A DNA stretch of 46,375 nucleotides from Cladosporium sp. IMV 00045 (Eukaryota; Ascomycota; Dothideomycetes; Cladosporiales; Cladosporiaceae). Positions 1-11,429 of the stretch are shown piece after piece (position 1 is the stretch's first letter; every line of letters starts with the position of its first letter). The stretch is from positions 1-46,375 of the forward strand of contig MSJI02000444.1 in the NCBI GenBank assembly GCA_001931905.2, in the 5' to 3' direction. The translations under genes were made by a program, and so were the position numbers. The notes beneath the pieces are model-generated. The model saw nothing but the letters and a program-made list of their open reading frames with translations. It ran no database searches and had not been told where the DNA came from.

Positions 1-760
1 AATCGCTCGCTATCGTAGTCTCGAGTAAGTAAGAATAGCCCGTAGTAAGCAGACTACTAGGTAGATTAGGCTCGCTAATAGTAGGCGTAGGAACGGTTAA
101 GGTAGTTAAGCGGTAAAAGCGCCGATAAAGACTATTAAGAGTAGTAAAAATGTAAAGGCGGTAAAGGCTTAGTAGATATAGGGCTAGGGGGGGCATCGCC
201 GTAGGTAGAAGCTAGGAAGTAAGTGAAACCGTAGCCGGTAAAGCGTAGCCGGTACTCGCTAACGATTAATCTAGCTATCGCTCTCCGTAAGATCCGTCGC
301 TACTAGAAGACGACCGATCTCCTTATCCCTAAGACCTCGTTCGCGCGCCTATACCGTAAAGTTACGTAGGACGTAAGCGTCTTAGGTTAAGATTTACGCT
401 TTACTACGACTACGTTAGGTACGATCTAGGAGGTAGCCGAGGCGTTTCTAGTCTCCTAATTTAAAAGTAAGTAAAATGATTAATAATTTATGTAGCGATT
501 AATACTAATCTGGATTTCTTAGTAGTAAACCTAGCTACTATCCACGTAAAGCGCGTAACTATTATATAGAAGGATTTCTAATTAATTAATAGGCTACGTA
601 AGAGTATAACTAGGTAGCAAATCGGCATAATAATAGAGTAAAAATAGGTTATTATTATATATTATAGGCGACGATTAAACGATTAATTAAGTGATAACTA
701 TATTAAATGAAGTTTAGATTTTGGCACTTTAGTATTTTTCATATTTTTGGCACTTTTGTA
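1..760. repeat. RIP-degraded repeat remnant
   Basis: Counted by eye, the first 480 bases hold about two CpA and three TpG, while TpA is everywhere and CpG is kept. This is the expected product of fungal repeat-induced point mutation (CpA to TpA on either strand). Stop codons (taa, tag) are dense in every frame, so nothing here is translated now. The composition changes to normal CA/TG-containing sequence near 760. The element type cannot be told from what is left; a transposon copy is the usual RIP target. Confidence 0.85.
721..756. repeat. Direct repeat TTGGCACTTT x2 at the RIP boundary
   Basis: The ten bases TTGGCACTTT occur at 721-730 and again at 747-756, both in T-rich surroundings and both followed by a GTA-type trinucleotide. 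They sit exactly where RIP-type composition ends, so they may be a terminal or subterminal repeat of the decayed element. No target-site duplication is visible because the other end is outside the window. Confidence 0.4.
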
Positions 761-903
761 GGTATGGCCGACCGTCCGGACCAGCGCTCTTGTCGGGGGC
801 CCATTATGCTTCTTGTCCCACGCAACATGAAACCTAAGCATCGATCATTTCGTTAAGCTTCGAATTTGTGCGAGCATCTCTAAGGCTTCAGAATACGATA
901 AAC

Positions 904-1813
904 ATGCCACGTCAATGGGCCGATCAACCTCACTCGCTAATCGCCACAATCCCATTCTCCAAAGATGTAAGTCGTCGATAAATGCGATCATAGTTACCTA
1001 GGTAACTCCGTGGTCCTAAAGTTTTCTCATAGAACTCCCACTCCGCGTATTCTGTCGCAACTCAAATGGCGCTTCCACATAAGTCCGTGTTTGTGAGCTC
1101 TCTACGTGACCAGCGTTTCTAATACTTAGAAGTGGGCATCATTCGCGGTTTGAACTCAATCTGGCTCCAAGCACCGAACATCCCTCGAGCCAAGCTTTCG
1201 ATCGTGCGAGATTTCCTGACATACTGTCAATGCTGGTCCGAGTCCATGCATCACCACCACGATGCTGTAGGGAAGGAGTTCTTCCCGAGCGTCGAAGAAA
1301 TATCAGGTGTTGAAGGTCTCATGGCAAGAAACGTCGAGCAACATCGAGCATTCACTCCAGGCTTCGAGCATTTCGAGACGTACTGTCTAACATGCGAGCC
1401 AGCTGAGTACGACGGCGAAAACTTACAGAGTCTGGTCGAAGGCTTTGCCGGTCCTCTGGTCCAACATCTCAGAGATGAGATCGATACCCTTCGTGTTCTA
1501 GACAAGTATGATAGCGATCGCATACGCCAGGCTTACAAGAGATTTGAGAAGTCGTTGATGAATACCGATAACGTGAGACCGTTGCATTCAGACAGGCAAG
1601 ACGGCGCTGACATTGTCCTAGTATCGCATCGCTCCCTTGGTATTCGGGACAGCCGACCGAAGTTTCGAGGGAGGCATTCATGATTTCCCTGCTGTGCCGT
1701 TCTTTGTACCCTACGTGATTCATTACATCTTTGCAATGCGGTACCGAGGAGCATGGAGATTCAGCCCGTGCACAATTTGGAGAGATCGGAGGGATCTGGC
1801 TTTTGTAGACTAG
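904..1813 (+). CDS. Hemerythrin-like (HHE) domain protein, with a one-base frame problem
   Basis: Probable di-iron or cation-binding four-helix protein of the fungal hemerythrin-like family; its cellular role is not known. Exon 1 (904-966) encodes an N-terminus rich in W-A-D-Q and ends at GTAAGT. Exon 2 starts at 1033 and gives the A-T-Q-M-A-L-P-H segment. The main exon runs to 1572, and intron 1573-1621 (GTGAGA, branch GCTGAC, TAG) joins in phase 0 to the last exon, 1622-1813. Family landmarks are HHHHD then EFFP, NVEQH, QHLRDE, FEGG and the near-terminal RGAWRFSPC. The second junction does not close in frame. The best intron is 1083-1132, giving the family's H-N-G-I-I-R-G only if one G of the GGG at 1134-1136 is removed. 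So this is a recent pseudogene, a sequencing error, or an unusual splice. It lies directly beside RIP-mutated DNA. Confidence 0.72.
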
Positions 1814-4210
1814 GCATTTTATTTCAATCTATTCTCTCATCCCGAACTCAAGGCTCAATATTGGGTGATCGAGTCAGAGGCAGGGATCACATGCTATAAC
1901 GCCTTCTCCGCAAGTGTGAGACAAGGGCGCTTGGAGTGATGTACGGATTCCCCTGTGTAGTTGTCAGTCTCTGGTAAGTAACTAGGTTTACGAACAAAAC
2001 TCACCAAGGGTTTGATCCATGTTGTTCCTCAAAGAGCCCATCGTAAAAGCACTTTGAATGAAGGATAACGTCTTTCGATTGGATGAGCTTTGACGATAGT
2101 GATATACAGCGGCGGTACGGATGGATGCTGCAGTGGTATCGTAGACGGCTTGGTGTATGTTGAGCGAGAGCTGTGTTGTGTCGCTAAAGTAATGAACTGT
2201 TTCCTCTCTCAATTGTTTACACATGAAAGGTCCGGTCCGGGTGTTACCGCAGTCTGTGCGCGCTTTGAAGTGAGGTATGATAGAATGAAAGTGAAGTGTG
2301 CATGTTGCTCTGCCTCAACGCCTTCGCTTCTGGTCACTTGAATTCCTTTCGAGCTCACCACCGTAGTGTCATTCTCACACGTGCATAACGCACATATTGT
2401 CATCAAAAAAATTGTACTGTCAGATTACTCCCCGCTATTGCAAATTCAGTGTTAGAAACTTAGGCAGGGCGCATCGACAATTGTGTTCTTCGAGAACCTC
2501 TTTCCAGAACGCATGCATTTGCTGCCTTCTATCATCGCGACAGGGTGACTTTGGATGCTCAGCTTTTCCTAAACATTGCCAGGGCAGGGACTATACTTTC
2601 CAAAATTTTGCAGTTATGATCTGCGTATATGCGCTGTATTCAGGCAGGTAAGAAGAGTCTTTCCGAACTTTTCAATGCCGAAGAAAGAATCAGGTGGCTA
2701 GTCTTCTATCCACGCTATTTCTCGGGCCACTATGCTCTTGGATCAACGTGGAAAGCATCTGCTGCGACAGAATGCAATACCCGATGAAGTCCTAAAGCTA
2801 TAAAGAGTATCTGAGCATTCGCTGGACAAGAACCCGAGACGATTTGGGGAAACCTTGGAGGCTCACTAGGCTCGTTTGTGATCATGTTCCCTTAGTATTG
2901 AGCACGACCACCATCAGTTGGCATCACAGGCGCGTTGGCGAGAAAGGATGCCGTTAACCTCAGCGGCTGTGCCGGAGTAAACTGCACTCGGAGAAGATTG
3001 AATGCCAAAGGGTCCTGCTGATATGCTGTGAACCGGAATTGCCAGTATGATAGGGCGTCTCTCAAATGAGTAGGTATTCAGGGAAGCATTCTATCATTCT
3101 GCACCCGTTATGCCCAGCGCAAAGAAGAGCACATGCCAAGTCGAGGAATTCGTCGATCAGGAGTTCGGAGCGGCCGGGGCTACTTCTCTCGTACACCATT
3201 CTGGTTGAACACTACAAGCAAAGTCAGCTGGTCCCTGGCTTTCAAGTTGAAGAGACGCTGGTGCCGCCGTGATACTCAACTGATGGCACGAGGCGGGACG
3301 GCTGACACCAGATTAAAACGATCCATGCGTGCAAACCCTTTGCCCATGTCATTTCGAACAGGGCACAGAAGAGGGTACGGTCACCGCCCATTTGCTTTAG
3401 ACACCGCCTCCTCTTCAAACAAACACAAAACGGACTGCAGAGCTGAGGTGACATCTTGTCGAAAAACCTCAGGGTAAGCGAACGACCTCGCTTGCCACGA
3501 GGCTCTCTCTTGGCGCACTTTGCTTCAGCAAAAGCTGCAGCCTCTTGACATCCTCACAGTTTCAAGCCGCCATCTAACGTGCTTACATATATGCGCGCAT
3601 GCATACCTGCATAAGGTAGCCTCAGCGACGCATCCTACTGATATCGTTGATGCACCAATCACTTTACTTCCAAACACGTTTACGGATCATGAACGCACGT
3701 TCTAGGCAAGGATGCTGCACCCTCCGTAACGATCCGTTTGCCATCTCCAAGATTAGGCCACCCCACAAGAGACTTCAGCCGCAGGCTAGGATCAGCTAAC
3801 GTGAGAAACGTGTCGTAGGGATCAATCGTTCGATTTGTCAGGTGAGACTAAGTCCGTTGACACCTGTGCATCCATTATGGGACGAGAATGTCTTGCCGAA
3901 AGGGAAAGAGACCCCATCTTGACACTTCGAAGCCCACTGATTCTGGGCTATATCATAATCATTCGTAACAGCACCACTGAACTGCGTTGGAGCATCACAT
4001 CGTTGTATCAAGACCCTACCTTGTTTGAGTTTCGGAAGGATTGGCTTACTGTACAATTGTCCTAGGACATGCCATCCAAATACCTTGTCGATGTACATAG
4101 CCTGAACAGGATCCAGCTTATCTAGGGCCTACATATAAAGTGCTGTGGCCGCTTACACGAGCCAGGTGCGACGAAGACATCCATCGACTTTTTCTGACGC
4201 TGTCTGTAAC
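1814..4210. other. Gene-poor interval with possible coding relics
   Basis: No complete gene could be built in these 2.4 kb. Two stretches read like exons. On the minus strand, about 3070-2892 gives roughly 60 residues of balanced composition ending in a stop. On the plus strand, 3066-3272 ends in a protein-like stretch (G-F-Q-V-E-E-T-L-V-P-P). Neither has a recognisable start, splice partner or family. A minus-strand reading at 4098-3838 contains three cysteines but is also unassigned. These may be decayed genes. Confidence 0.45.
4134..4140 (+). promoter_or_regulatory. TATA box of the P450 gene
   Basis: TATAAAG lies 71 bases before the P450 start codon at 4211, the usual distance for a fungal TATA element with a short leader. 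Confidence 0.5.
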
Positions 4211-6204
4211 ATGCTGTCTCTATCAACTCTTGCGTTGCTCAGCGCTGTTGTTTTGAGCGTGGGCTACTACCTTTACCGCGCTGCTTTGCCAAAGCCCATT
4301 CCCGGAATCCCATACAATGAATCGTCTGCCAAACGCATCTTGGGTGATGCTATGGACGCCATCACCTATCAGAAAGAGACTGGTGACATGATGCAATGGA
4401 TCACGAATCAGGTGCTCAAGCACGACCAACCTGTCATCCAGCTTTTCATGCGGCCTTTTGGAAAGCCTTGGGTTGTCCTCTCCGACTTCCGCGAGACGCA
4501 GGACATCTGTGTTCGTCGTACGAGGTAAATTTGGCAGCTGCTATCAATCTCTTCACGCCTGTACTGATCCGGAGTTCACAGGGAATTCGACCGCTCGAAC
4601 TTCTTTGGTGATCTTTTTTACTCTATCCTGCCGCATCACCAAGTGCACATGGCCACCACCGACCGTTGGAAGGCCCACCGCAAATTGATGGCCGACACAA
4701 TGACGCACGCATTCTTAAGCGACGTCGCCGGACCTCAGATGCACCGCAACGCTCTCTCCATGATCAAGCTGTGGCGTGAGAAGGCCCGCTTGGCCCAGGG
4801 ACATCCGTTTACTGCAGTGGGGGACATCAAGGCCGCAGCGATGGACATCATCTGGGCAGCGTCATTCGGTACTCAGATGAAGGTTGCTGAATCTCAGACG
4901 AAAATGTTGTCCAACCTTGATTCTATCGACCTTCCAGCAGACCCAAAGAAGGAAGCGGTGTTCCCCAGCGCACCCAATCCAGAAGCCTTTGACGCGGTCA
5001 TCAACCTTTCCGACAGCGTAAGTATTCTGTTCCGCCTTCCTTGATCTCATTTTCACGAATCAATGCCACAACGCAGCCGCCAGGGGATGGAAAACGCATC
5101 ATATCCGCCCCTATATCCGGTATTGCATCAACCCACGACATGAATACGATAAGACTAACACTCTGGACTTGCAGGTCGAGATTGCCGTCCAATCCATGTT
5201 CCCCAGACTTCAGCACTCGCTCACATTAATGTTGACCCCAAAGTATCGCAAGGCAGTTGCTCTCAAAGACCGCATCATCAAAGAGAGACTCGACCACGCC
5301 TGGAAGAAGTTCTCAGTCTCTGCTGACAACGACGACGCCGTAAAGTGTGCCGCTGACCTTGTCGTCCAACGCGAAGCTCAAATGGCCCGCAAAGAGGGCA
5401 GACCAGCACAGTATGACACGGTGGATATCCGTGATGAACTCTTCGGCTTTTTGGTCGCTGGCCACGATACCAGCAGCACTACACTATTGTGGGCTCTCAA
5501 GAACCTCAGCAGAAGTCAAGAAGCGCAGGAGAAGCTCCGCACCGTACTCCAGTCGGCCTTTCCCCGTTCCCACGCAGCGGGTGAGTTGCCCACGGCGCAG
5601 GAGATCAGCAGCGCTCGCGTTCCATATCTCGACGCTGTCATCGAGGAAGTGCATCGTCTCAACGGTGCCGCGGCTTCCATCAATCGCGTCGCGACCACCG
5701 ATGCTATTGTCCTCGGCCACCGCATCCCCAAGGGCACGGATGTGTTCATGCTCACAACAGGTCCCGATTTCAGGCTTCGTACCATCGCCGTCGACGAGAA
5801 ACTGCGTAGCTCGTCAAGCAAGGAATCGAAGGAGAAGAACGGCGTTTGGGACCAGGAGAACATCAAAGAGTTCATTCCCGAGCGCTGGCTTGAGAAGGAT
5901 GAGAACGGCAATGATGTTTTCAACCCACGCTCAGGCCCCTCCATGCCATTTGGGGCTGGAGCGCGTGGATGCTTCGGTAAGTCTTGTGACAGTATGGTCT
6001 ACTCCCTTGAGTGAACCTCGAATCTGACGAATTTGTGATATAGGTCGCAAACTGGCGGAGCTTGAACTGCGCACTCTCATGACTGTGTTGGTATTGAGCT
6101 TCAAGCTCGAGCCGACCCCGGCTGATTTGTCGAGCTTCGAGGCTCATGTTGTTCTTACTCACACGCCATGGAAATGCTACGTAAAGCTTACTGCGTTGAA
6201 CTGA
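4211..6204 (+). CDS. Cytochrome P450 monooxygenase
   Basis: Heme-thiolate monooxygenase, expected on the ER membrane; substrate unknown. Four exons: 4211-4524, 4582-5017, 5175-5976 and 6044-6204. All introns are GT-AG and in frame, giving 570 residues, slightly long for a fungal P450. Visible landmarks are an N-terminal membrane anchor (about residues 3-21), a Pro-rich hinge (P-K-P-I-P-G-I-P), the I-helix A-G-H-D-T-S-S near 345-351, the ExxR pair E408/R411 in E-E-V-H-R, the PERW motif, and the heme loop F-G-A-G-A-R-G-C-F with Cys516 just before the last intron. A charged Ser/Lys/Glu-rich insertion sits between the ExxR and heme regions. The CYP family was not assigned. No biosynthetic backbone gene lies nearby. 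Confidence 0.93.
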
Positions 6205-6588
6205 GAGGATAAAGGACGCGTATACGATCTTAGCGACATCAGCGGGTTACTAGGACAGACGCAGTAAATTGTCGGACCAACCAAAGAATGGATCTAGAAT
6301 CTGGAGCATATCACGGCCGAATTTGTTGCTTTAAATGACAATCGCACTCTTCAACTATCATACGAACATATTATTTCCAATTTTAGAGCCCTAGGTGTGG
6401 CCGTTGAATGTCCTACTCACAAAAAGATCGTTAGGTGTCATCGACATTCTTTAGAGATCCCCAAACGAAACCGTTCCCTAGCGCCACCCCCTACGAATAT
6501 GAAAAGCCAGTCGAATGAACAATTAAGACCATGTCAGTCATTGAAGACGCTTCCCATGTGTCCCTTCCAAAAGATTGACCACACTTCA
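6205..6588. other. Convergent 3' intergenic space
   Basis: These 384 bases separate the ends of the P450 and the surface-protein gene, which converge. I see no gene or clear element; the interval should hold both 3' untranslated regions. Confidence 0.6.
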
Positions 6589-7945
6589 TCAGAAACTAGA
6601 ACTCTTAGGCTTCGCCTCACCCGTCCCCAGCGGACTTCCAGACTCGCCCTCACCCACAACACGATCAGTCTGCAACTCATGGAACTCATTCCCCGTAGAA
6701 AGCTCCGTGGGCGGAGAAACATCAGGCGGCTTCGCAGACCTCTGCTCCGAGTACAAGCTCGGCACCATATGAGCGTACTGATGCTGCTGATAAGACTGCT
6801 CAAACTGTGGCGACATCAAAGGCGGCGAGGAGCCAACGGAGTACGTTCCACTTTGCCAGGGGTTCTTCTCAGGCTGCGCGAAGTATGGTGATGCTTGCAT
6901 TGGGGCGCCGATTGGGTAGGGATGTGTTGTTGGGTTCGCTGGCTTGGTTTTCGAGCGGTGGTTTCGGAAGAGGAGGATTGCGAGGGTGGCGATGATGATG
7001 AGCAGGGCTGCGCCTCCGATGCCGACGCCTATGCCGACTTTGGCTCCGGTGGAGAGACTTTGGGGTGTTGAGGTTGACGTGGGCGACGATGCAGCGGCAG
7101 TGGTGCTGTCGTTTCCGCTGGCATTTAGGGTGGTGCTGGCGATTGTTGACACTGCTGCGCCGACCGTCGATGGGGATGGCTTGGCCTTTGCATTGATCAG
7201 AATCGCCTCGGTGGGTTGGGGTTCCAAGGTCGTCAATTGTGTGACAGGCGAAGGCGTATCTGCTCACGGCATTTAGCTGACATTGCGCGAGAGTTCTTGC
7301 AGGCATTCAACTCACAGCCCGAGACAGCCGTCTCAACCCATGTTGACGTGCCGTTTACCGTCGTCCCAGAGAAGTATGCTGTGGTGCCATCGTAGGTTGT
7401 TGGAAGAGAGACGTATGGAGGCAGCTCGGTTGGCCCTTTGAGCGCCACTCGCGCATCGGCGCCCATATCTTGACATCCCCTCTGCTGGAGATGGAGCATG
7501 CCCTCACTGAACGGCCATTCGCATCCGCAGCTCTCAGGCGCGTGGCACACCCATGTGTCGTGGACTCCAGGTGGGTCTTTGCAATATTCGATGGCCGTCC
7601 ATGGTGAGAGTGCTGATCTTTATTAGTATCGATCGAAAATGAGAGCATACACGGGCACATACAGCTGTTGAATCCACATTTGTACGGACAAGACTCGTCC
7701 TGGTAGGTGATATCAGTACATCCGTACTGGTAAGTGTTGCCGGTGGCCCAGTTCCAGCACGCATTTCCGCTCAGACAGACGTCGCCGAGCAAGCAGCACG
7801 CAGATTGACCAGTGTTCAGGCATGGTACCAGGCTCGCGGGTCCTCGATTTTCTGCTCCTGCCCCATAGTAGCATTGCTGTTGAGCGTGAGCGGTCAACAA
7901 TGATATAGAAAAGAACACAAGCAGTGAGTTCAATGACTGAGACAT
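6589..7945 (-). CDS. Secreted/surface Cys-rich protein with a single membrane span
   Basis: Unnamed ascomycete cell-surface family; function unknown. Exons on the minus strand are 7945-7663, 7612-7316 and 7259-6589 (introns of 50 and 56 nt), giving 416 residues. The start at 7945 gives a typical signal peptide of about 22 residues. The ectodomain has many paired cysteines in the pattern of this family (C-Y-Y, P-C-L-N, A-C-C, C-L, G-C-T-D, C-P-Y-K-C, then a second Cys-rich part with W-V-C-H and C-G-C-E-W). A Ser/Thr-rich stalk follows, then a Gly-rich and aliphatic membrane helix at about 268-291, then an R-N-H-R-S-K stop-transfer and a cytosolic tail rich in Pro, Gln and Tyr. The layout suggests a wall sensor or adhesin-like protein, but that is inference. 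Confidence 0.85.
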
Positions 7946-9309
7946 TGTGGCCAGATGACAAGCAAGGGAACTGTCGTGAAGCAAAAGCGTCGAACAGAAG
8001 ATGTCTTAGAAGAGGGGGAAATGCAGTCGCTTGCCTGCGTGTCTGCTGTATGCAACATAAGCGTTGTATTACATCGGCATGGGCGAGACTCAGGCCTCTC
8101 AGCCCCGAGACTGGCACGACAGGGTGTTCTGGCCGCAAAGGTAAGAGGACCTCGTGTGAGCGCGATGCATGGGTCGCTGATTGTAGGTTGTGCGTTGCCT
8201 TTCTGCCGGTACATGTTACACAGCATTCTGTGGGCTCCCGTTAAGCATTTGATAGTCTGGCTGGGGGCTTGCTTGGTCGAAGCGTACTCATGTCTGTCGA
8301 TGAGAGGTCGGCAGAATATACATCATGATCGTGGATTGACATCTCATGATCATATCCTCTCTACTGTCATGTTCACAAAGCCTGTGAGGTTGGAACAATA
8401 AAAAGCAGGTCCAGCGTCAGCTCGTACGGCTGTGCTGGTCAGCCACGAGCTTCGGATTAATGCGTGTCGTGAGATTTCAACAAGCATCCAGGAACAGGCA
8501 TATATTAACTGCCCGCAATTCGACGTGCCGCCGTGGGATGTCTTTCCCGGACGGCTCTGACCGCACCCTTCGTCCGATGCGCAGAGCTGGTTGAGAGGGT
8601 GTCATTTAAGCCAACCACTTCGAGATGTCAGATGGTCTTTGTTTGCATCGCCATACTCAGTGGGACACTTTTTCGTAGAAGTAGTTGGAGATGAAGTTCG
8701 TCATCGTACCACTTTGATGGATTCTCGGCAAAATTGTCGAAGGTTCACCACCTTGCAAGACCCGAATGGCGGTCTTAGGGCAAGGATCATGTCGGCGATT
8801 GAAACAAACGGTGCCTCATTTCGCCTCTCAGAACGCATAAGAAACACTGTCCGATGAACAGATCGGTAACTACGTTGAATAGCCGTGGGAAACAGAAAAG
8901 CCTGTACACGAAAGAATCAGTACAATGTTTTTTACATGCAAAATGTCGCTGATGGATATTCGATCATTGTGAATCCCCCACTTTTGCCTTGACCGCAGAC
9001 GGCAGTCACAGCTCGTTATCGTCGGGATTGTTTTCCTCTTCTATGATTCGTGCAGCGACCTCGGACGTCCACTCTTGCTGAAGTTTGAAGGATCGGAGAG
9101 GCCAAAAGGTGCGACAAGGCTCTTCAAACTTTTGGAAGCCCGAAGAGACGAATCCAATGGCGTTATCAAACGCCGACTAGACGTGATATCAGCGATGTAG
9201 GCGAGGGCAGACCTACATTTTCCATTCTCCCATCCTTCTTTCACTTTTGCTTTCAATACCTTTTGTTGTCCGACTGTTGACTTTATACTGTACATATATT
9301 TCGATCAAG
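7946..9309. other. Divergent promoter region, no gene seen
   Basis: This 1.36 kb lies between the starts of the surface-protein gene (-) and the hydroxy-acid oxidase (+), so it should carry both promoters. Open frames here have no family resemblance and no supporting splice structure. Confidence 0.6.
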
Positions 9310-10555
9310 ATGCCCCACGCCACATCAGACGCCGAGACGACGAATCCAATCACCGTTGAAGATGTGAAGGTTATCGCGAAGCAGCGTCTCGATCCAGCAG
9401 TCTGGGATTACTACACAACCGGCGCCGACGACGAGCAATCTGTCCGTCGAAATGAGCAAATATTCAAGAAGTATGACTTTGTTTTGAGACCTCGTCTCGC
9501 CACTGATACTAACAACATCCCCCCTCAGACTCCTCTTCCGACCGCAAGTCTTACGTGACGTAACACAAATCGACACAACCACAACCATTCTCGGCAAACG
9601 CTACGACATACCAATCGCAATCGCCCCAAGCGCCTACCAAAAACTCGCAGGCGGAAACGGCGAGCCCGACGTCGCTCGCGCGGCGTACAAACTCGGCACT
9701 AATATCACACTCTCCTCGAACGCCACCACATCGCTCGAAGACGTCGCAAGCGCCCTGCCGGCCAGAGAGGATCACTACCCGAAGCCATGGTTCCAGCTCT
9801 ACTTCCTAAATTCCCGAGATCTGACTTCAGACCTCATCCGACGTGCCGAGAACTCTGGCTACGAAGCACTGGTCTTGACAGTAGACACCGTGGTTCTCGG
9901 CAACCGCATTCATGAGCGGAAGAAGCCTCTACAGCTACCGAAAGGCATGGCGATGTCCAACGTAAAGTCTCGCAGTGCCGGCGGAGTGTCTAAAGCTGCA
10001 CTGCTACTCCAGGCGAAGACCGCAGCCGATTTCAAGCAAATTGTGGACGAGCACTGGGATAGTCTCGTAGACATGGGCCTTCGCTGGGACGAAGTCATTC
10101 CCTGGCTACGCTCTCAGACGAAGATGAAGATTCTGCTGAAGGGCATCATGACGGAAGAAGATGCGAAGCGCGCCGTAGAAGCTGGGGTCGATGGTGTTAT
10201 CGTGTCAAATCACGGCGGTCGACAGCTCGATGGCGTTCCCTCGACTTTGGAGATGTTGCCTGAGATCGCTGATGCAGTACGGGGCAAGATTCCCGTGATA
10301 TTCGATGGCGGCATTAGCCGCGGTAGTGATGTGTTCAAGGCGTTGGCACTTGGTGCAGACTTATGCCTTATCGGAAGGACTGCGCTCTGGGGGTTGGCCT
10401 GGGATGGCCAGAAGGGAGTCGAAGGAGTGCTACACATTCTTGAGCGTGAGCTTGCAAGAACAATGGCATTGATGGGTGTGGCGAGGCTGAGGGATATTTC
10501 GAGGAGCATGCTCGGGCGTGCTAAGAAGACTGGTTTTGGCGTAGCAAAGCTATAG
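9310..10555 (+). CDS. FMN-dependent (S)-2-hydroxy-acid oxidase family protein
   Basis: Flavin enzyme of the glycolate/lactate oxidase family, which oxidises an L-2-hydroxy acid to the 2-oxo acid; the actual substrate cannot be read from sequence. Exon 1 is 9310-9470. The intron 9471-9528 starts GTATGA, has a perfect TACTAAC branch site and ends CAG. Exon 2 is 9529-10555, giving 395 residues. The splice restores the family stretch F-R-P-Q-V-L-R-D-V. Other landmarks are Y-Y-T-T-G-A-D-D-E near the start, P-K-P-W-F-Q-L-Y, K258 in L-K-G-I, the active-site S-N-H-G-G-R-Q-L-D-G with H282 and R285, and the FMN-phosphate loop D-G-G-I-S-R-G from D313. There is no cytochrome b5 domain, so it is not a flavocytochrome b2. 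The C-terminus has no clear peroxisomal SKL. Confidence 0.92.
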
Positions 10556-10709
10556 ACTAGATGATGAAAACAAAGCCTTGATTTCATGCAGCCAATATTG
10601 TTGCCACTCGCTGTGTCGGCTAATTTCCAGCCTGTATATTAAAAATACGAAAAGTTTACCCTCAGCGCATTGAAGCTGCACTGAAATTCAAAATTACGGT
10701 GCGGCAATA

Positions 10710-11429
10710 TCACTTCTCATCGTAAGAGTGAGCACCGATACTCTCAAGCCACTCTGCCAAGTCCTCAGCACCGCTTCTGCGAGCCGCGTCTAAAGGCGTA
10801 AGGTTTTCCCAAGGCGGTACAACATTAATATCGCCTCCCCTGCTATGCAAAAGCCGCGCAGTCTCCAGCTGACTCCCATGACAAGCATTCCAGAGAGCGT
10901 AGCTCGTGTCGATTTTCGAAGGCGGCGAATCAGCATAGCATGCCCTGACACGATCCACGATCCCGAGAGTCGCCAGATCCTGCAAGGTTGCCGTCGCACC
11001 GCGAGCGATGAGTCGGTGAGCGGCTTCGAATTGCAAGAAAGCGCGGGCGTCGGCGAGAGGTGTTTCATCAATCACACCTCCTTCAGCGTCGATGTTAGCT
11101 CCACAGTCTAGCAGTGTATCAAGTAGAGCGATGTCATTGTTGCTTGCGGCCCAATGCAAGGGTGTCTCTGAGTGCAAGTCGCCGTGAAAGTCTGCGTTGA
11201 CTTCTGCTCCCGCCGTGATCAAGGCTTTGGCACTGTCAGGTGCGTTGGGGAGTTTTCCAGGCCAGTCGGCTAGAATATGTAGTAGGGTGCGAGCTTCAGT
11301 GCTGTCGCCGATGTAGGCAGTGGAGAGTTCGGGATGGTTTGTTAGCAGTTTCTGTAGGTCCTGTAGGTTTCCCGCGCGAAGTGCGTCCGTGGCAGCCTTT
11401 GCTCGTGGATCTTCGACGGCAATGAGCAT
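10710..11429 (-). CDS. Ankyrin-repeat protein
   Basis: Single-exon protein of 239 residues. Ankyrin-type units can be read along its length: T-L-L-H-I-L-A then A-L-I-T-A-G-A-E-V-N; T-P-L-H-W-A-A-S then L-L-D-C-G-A-N-I-D; T-P-L-A-D-A then L-I-A-R-G-A; and a last unit with T-P-L-D-A-A-R-R-S-G-A ending in W-L-E-S-I-G-A. These folds mediate protein contacts, and no catalytic domain is attached. It converges with the hydroxy-acid oxidase, with 154 bases between their stops. Partner and role unknown. Confidence 0.85.
   Translation of the reverse strand: MLIAVEDPRAKAATDALRAGNLQDLQKLLTNHPELSTAYIGDSTEARTLLHILADWPGKLPNAPDSAKALITAGAEVNADFHGDLHSETPLHWAASNNDIALLDTLLDCGANIDAEGGVIDETPLADARAFLQFEAAHRLIARGATATLQDLATLGIVDRVRACYADSPPSKIDTSYALWNACHGSQLETARLLHSRGGDINVVPPWENLTPLDAARRSGAEDLAEWLESIGAHSYDEK

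Noticed and set aside
4211..10555. Secondary-metabolite gene cluster (P450, oxidase, nearby transporter)
   Set aside because: No polyketide synthase, peptide synthetase, terpene synthase or cluster regulator is present in the window.
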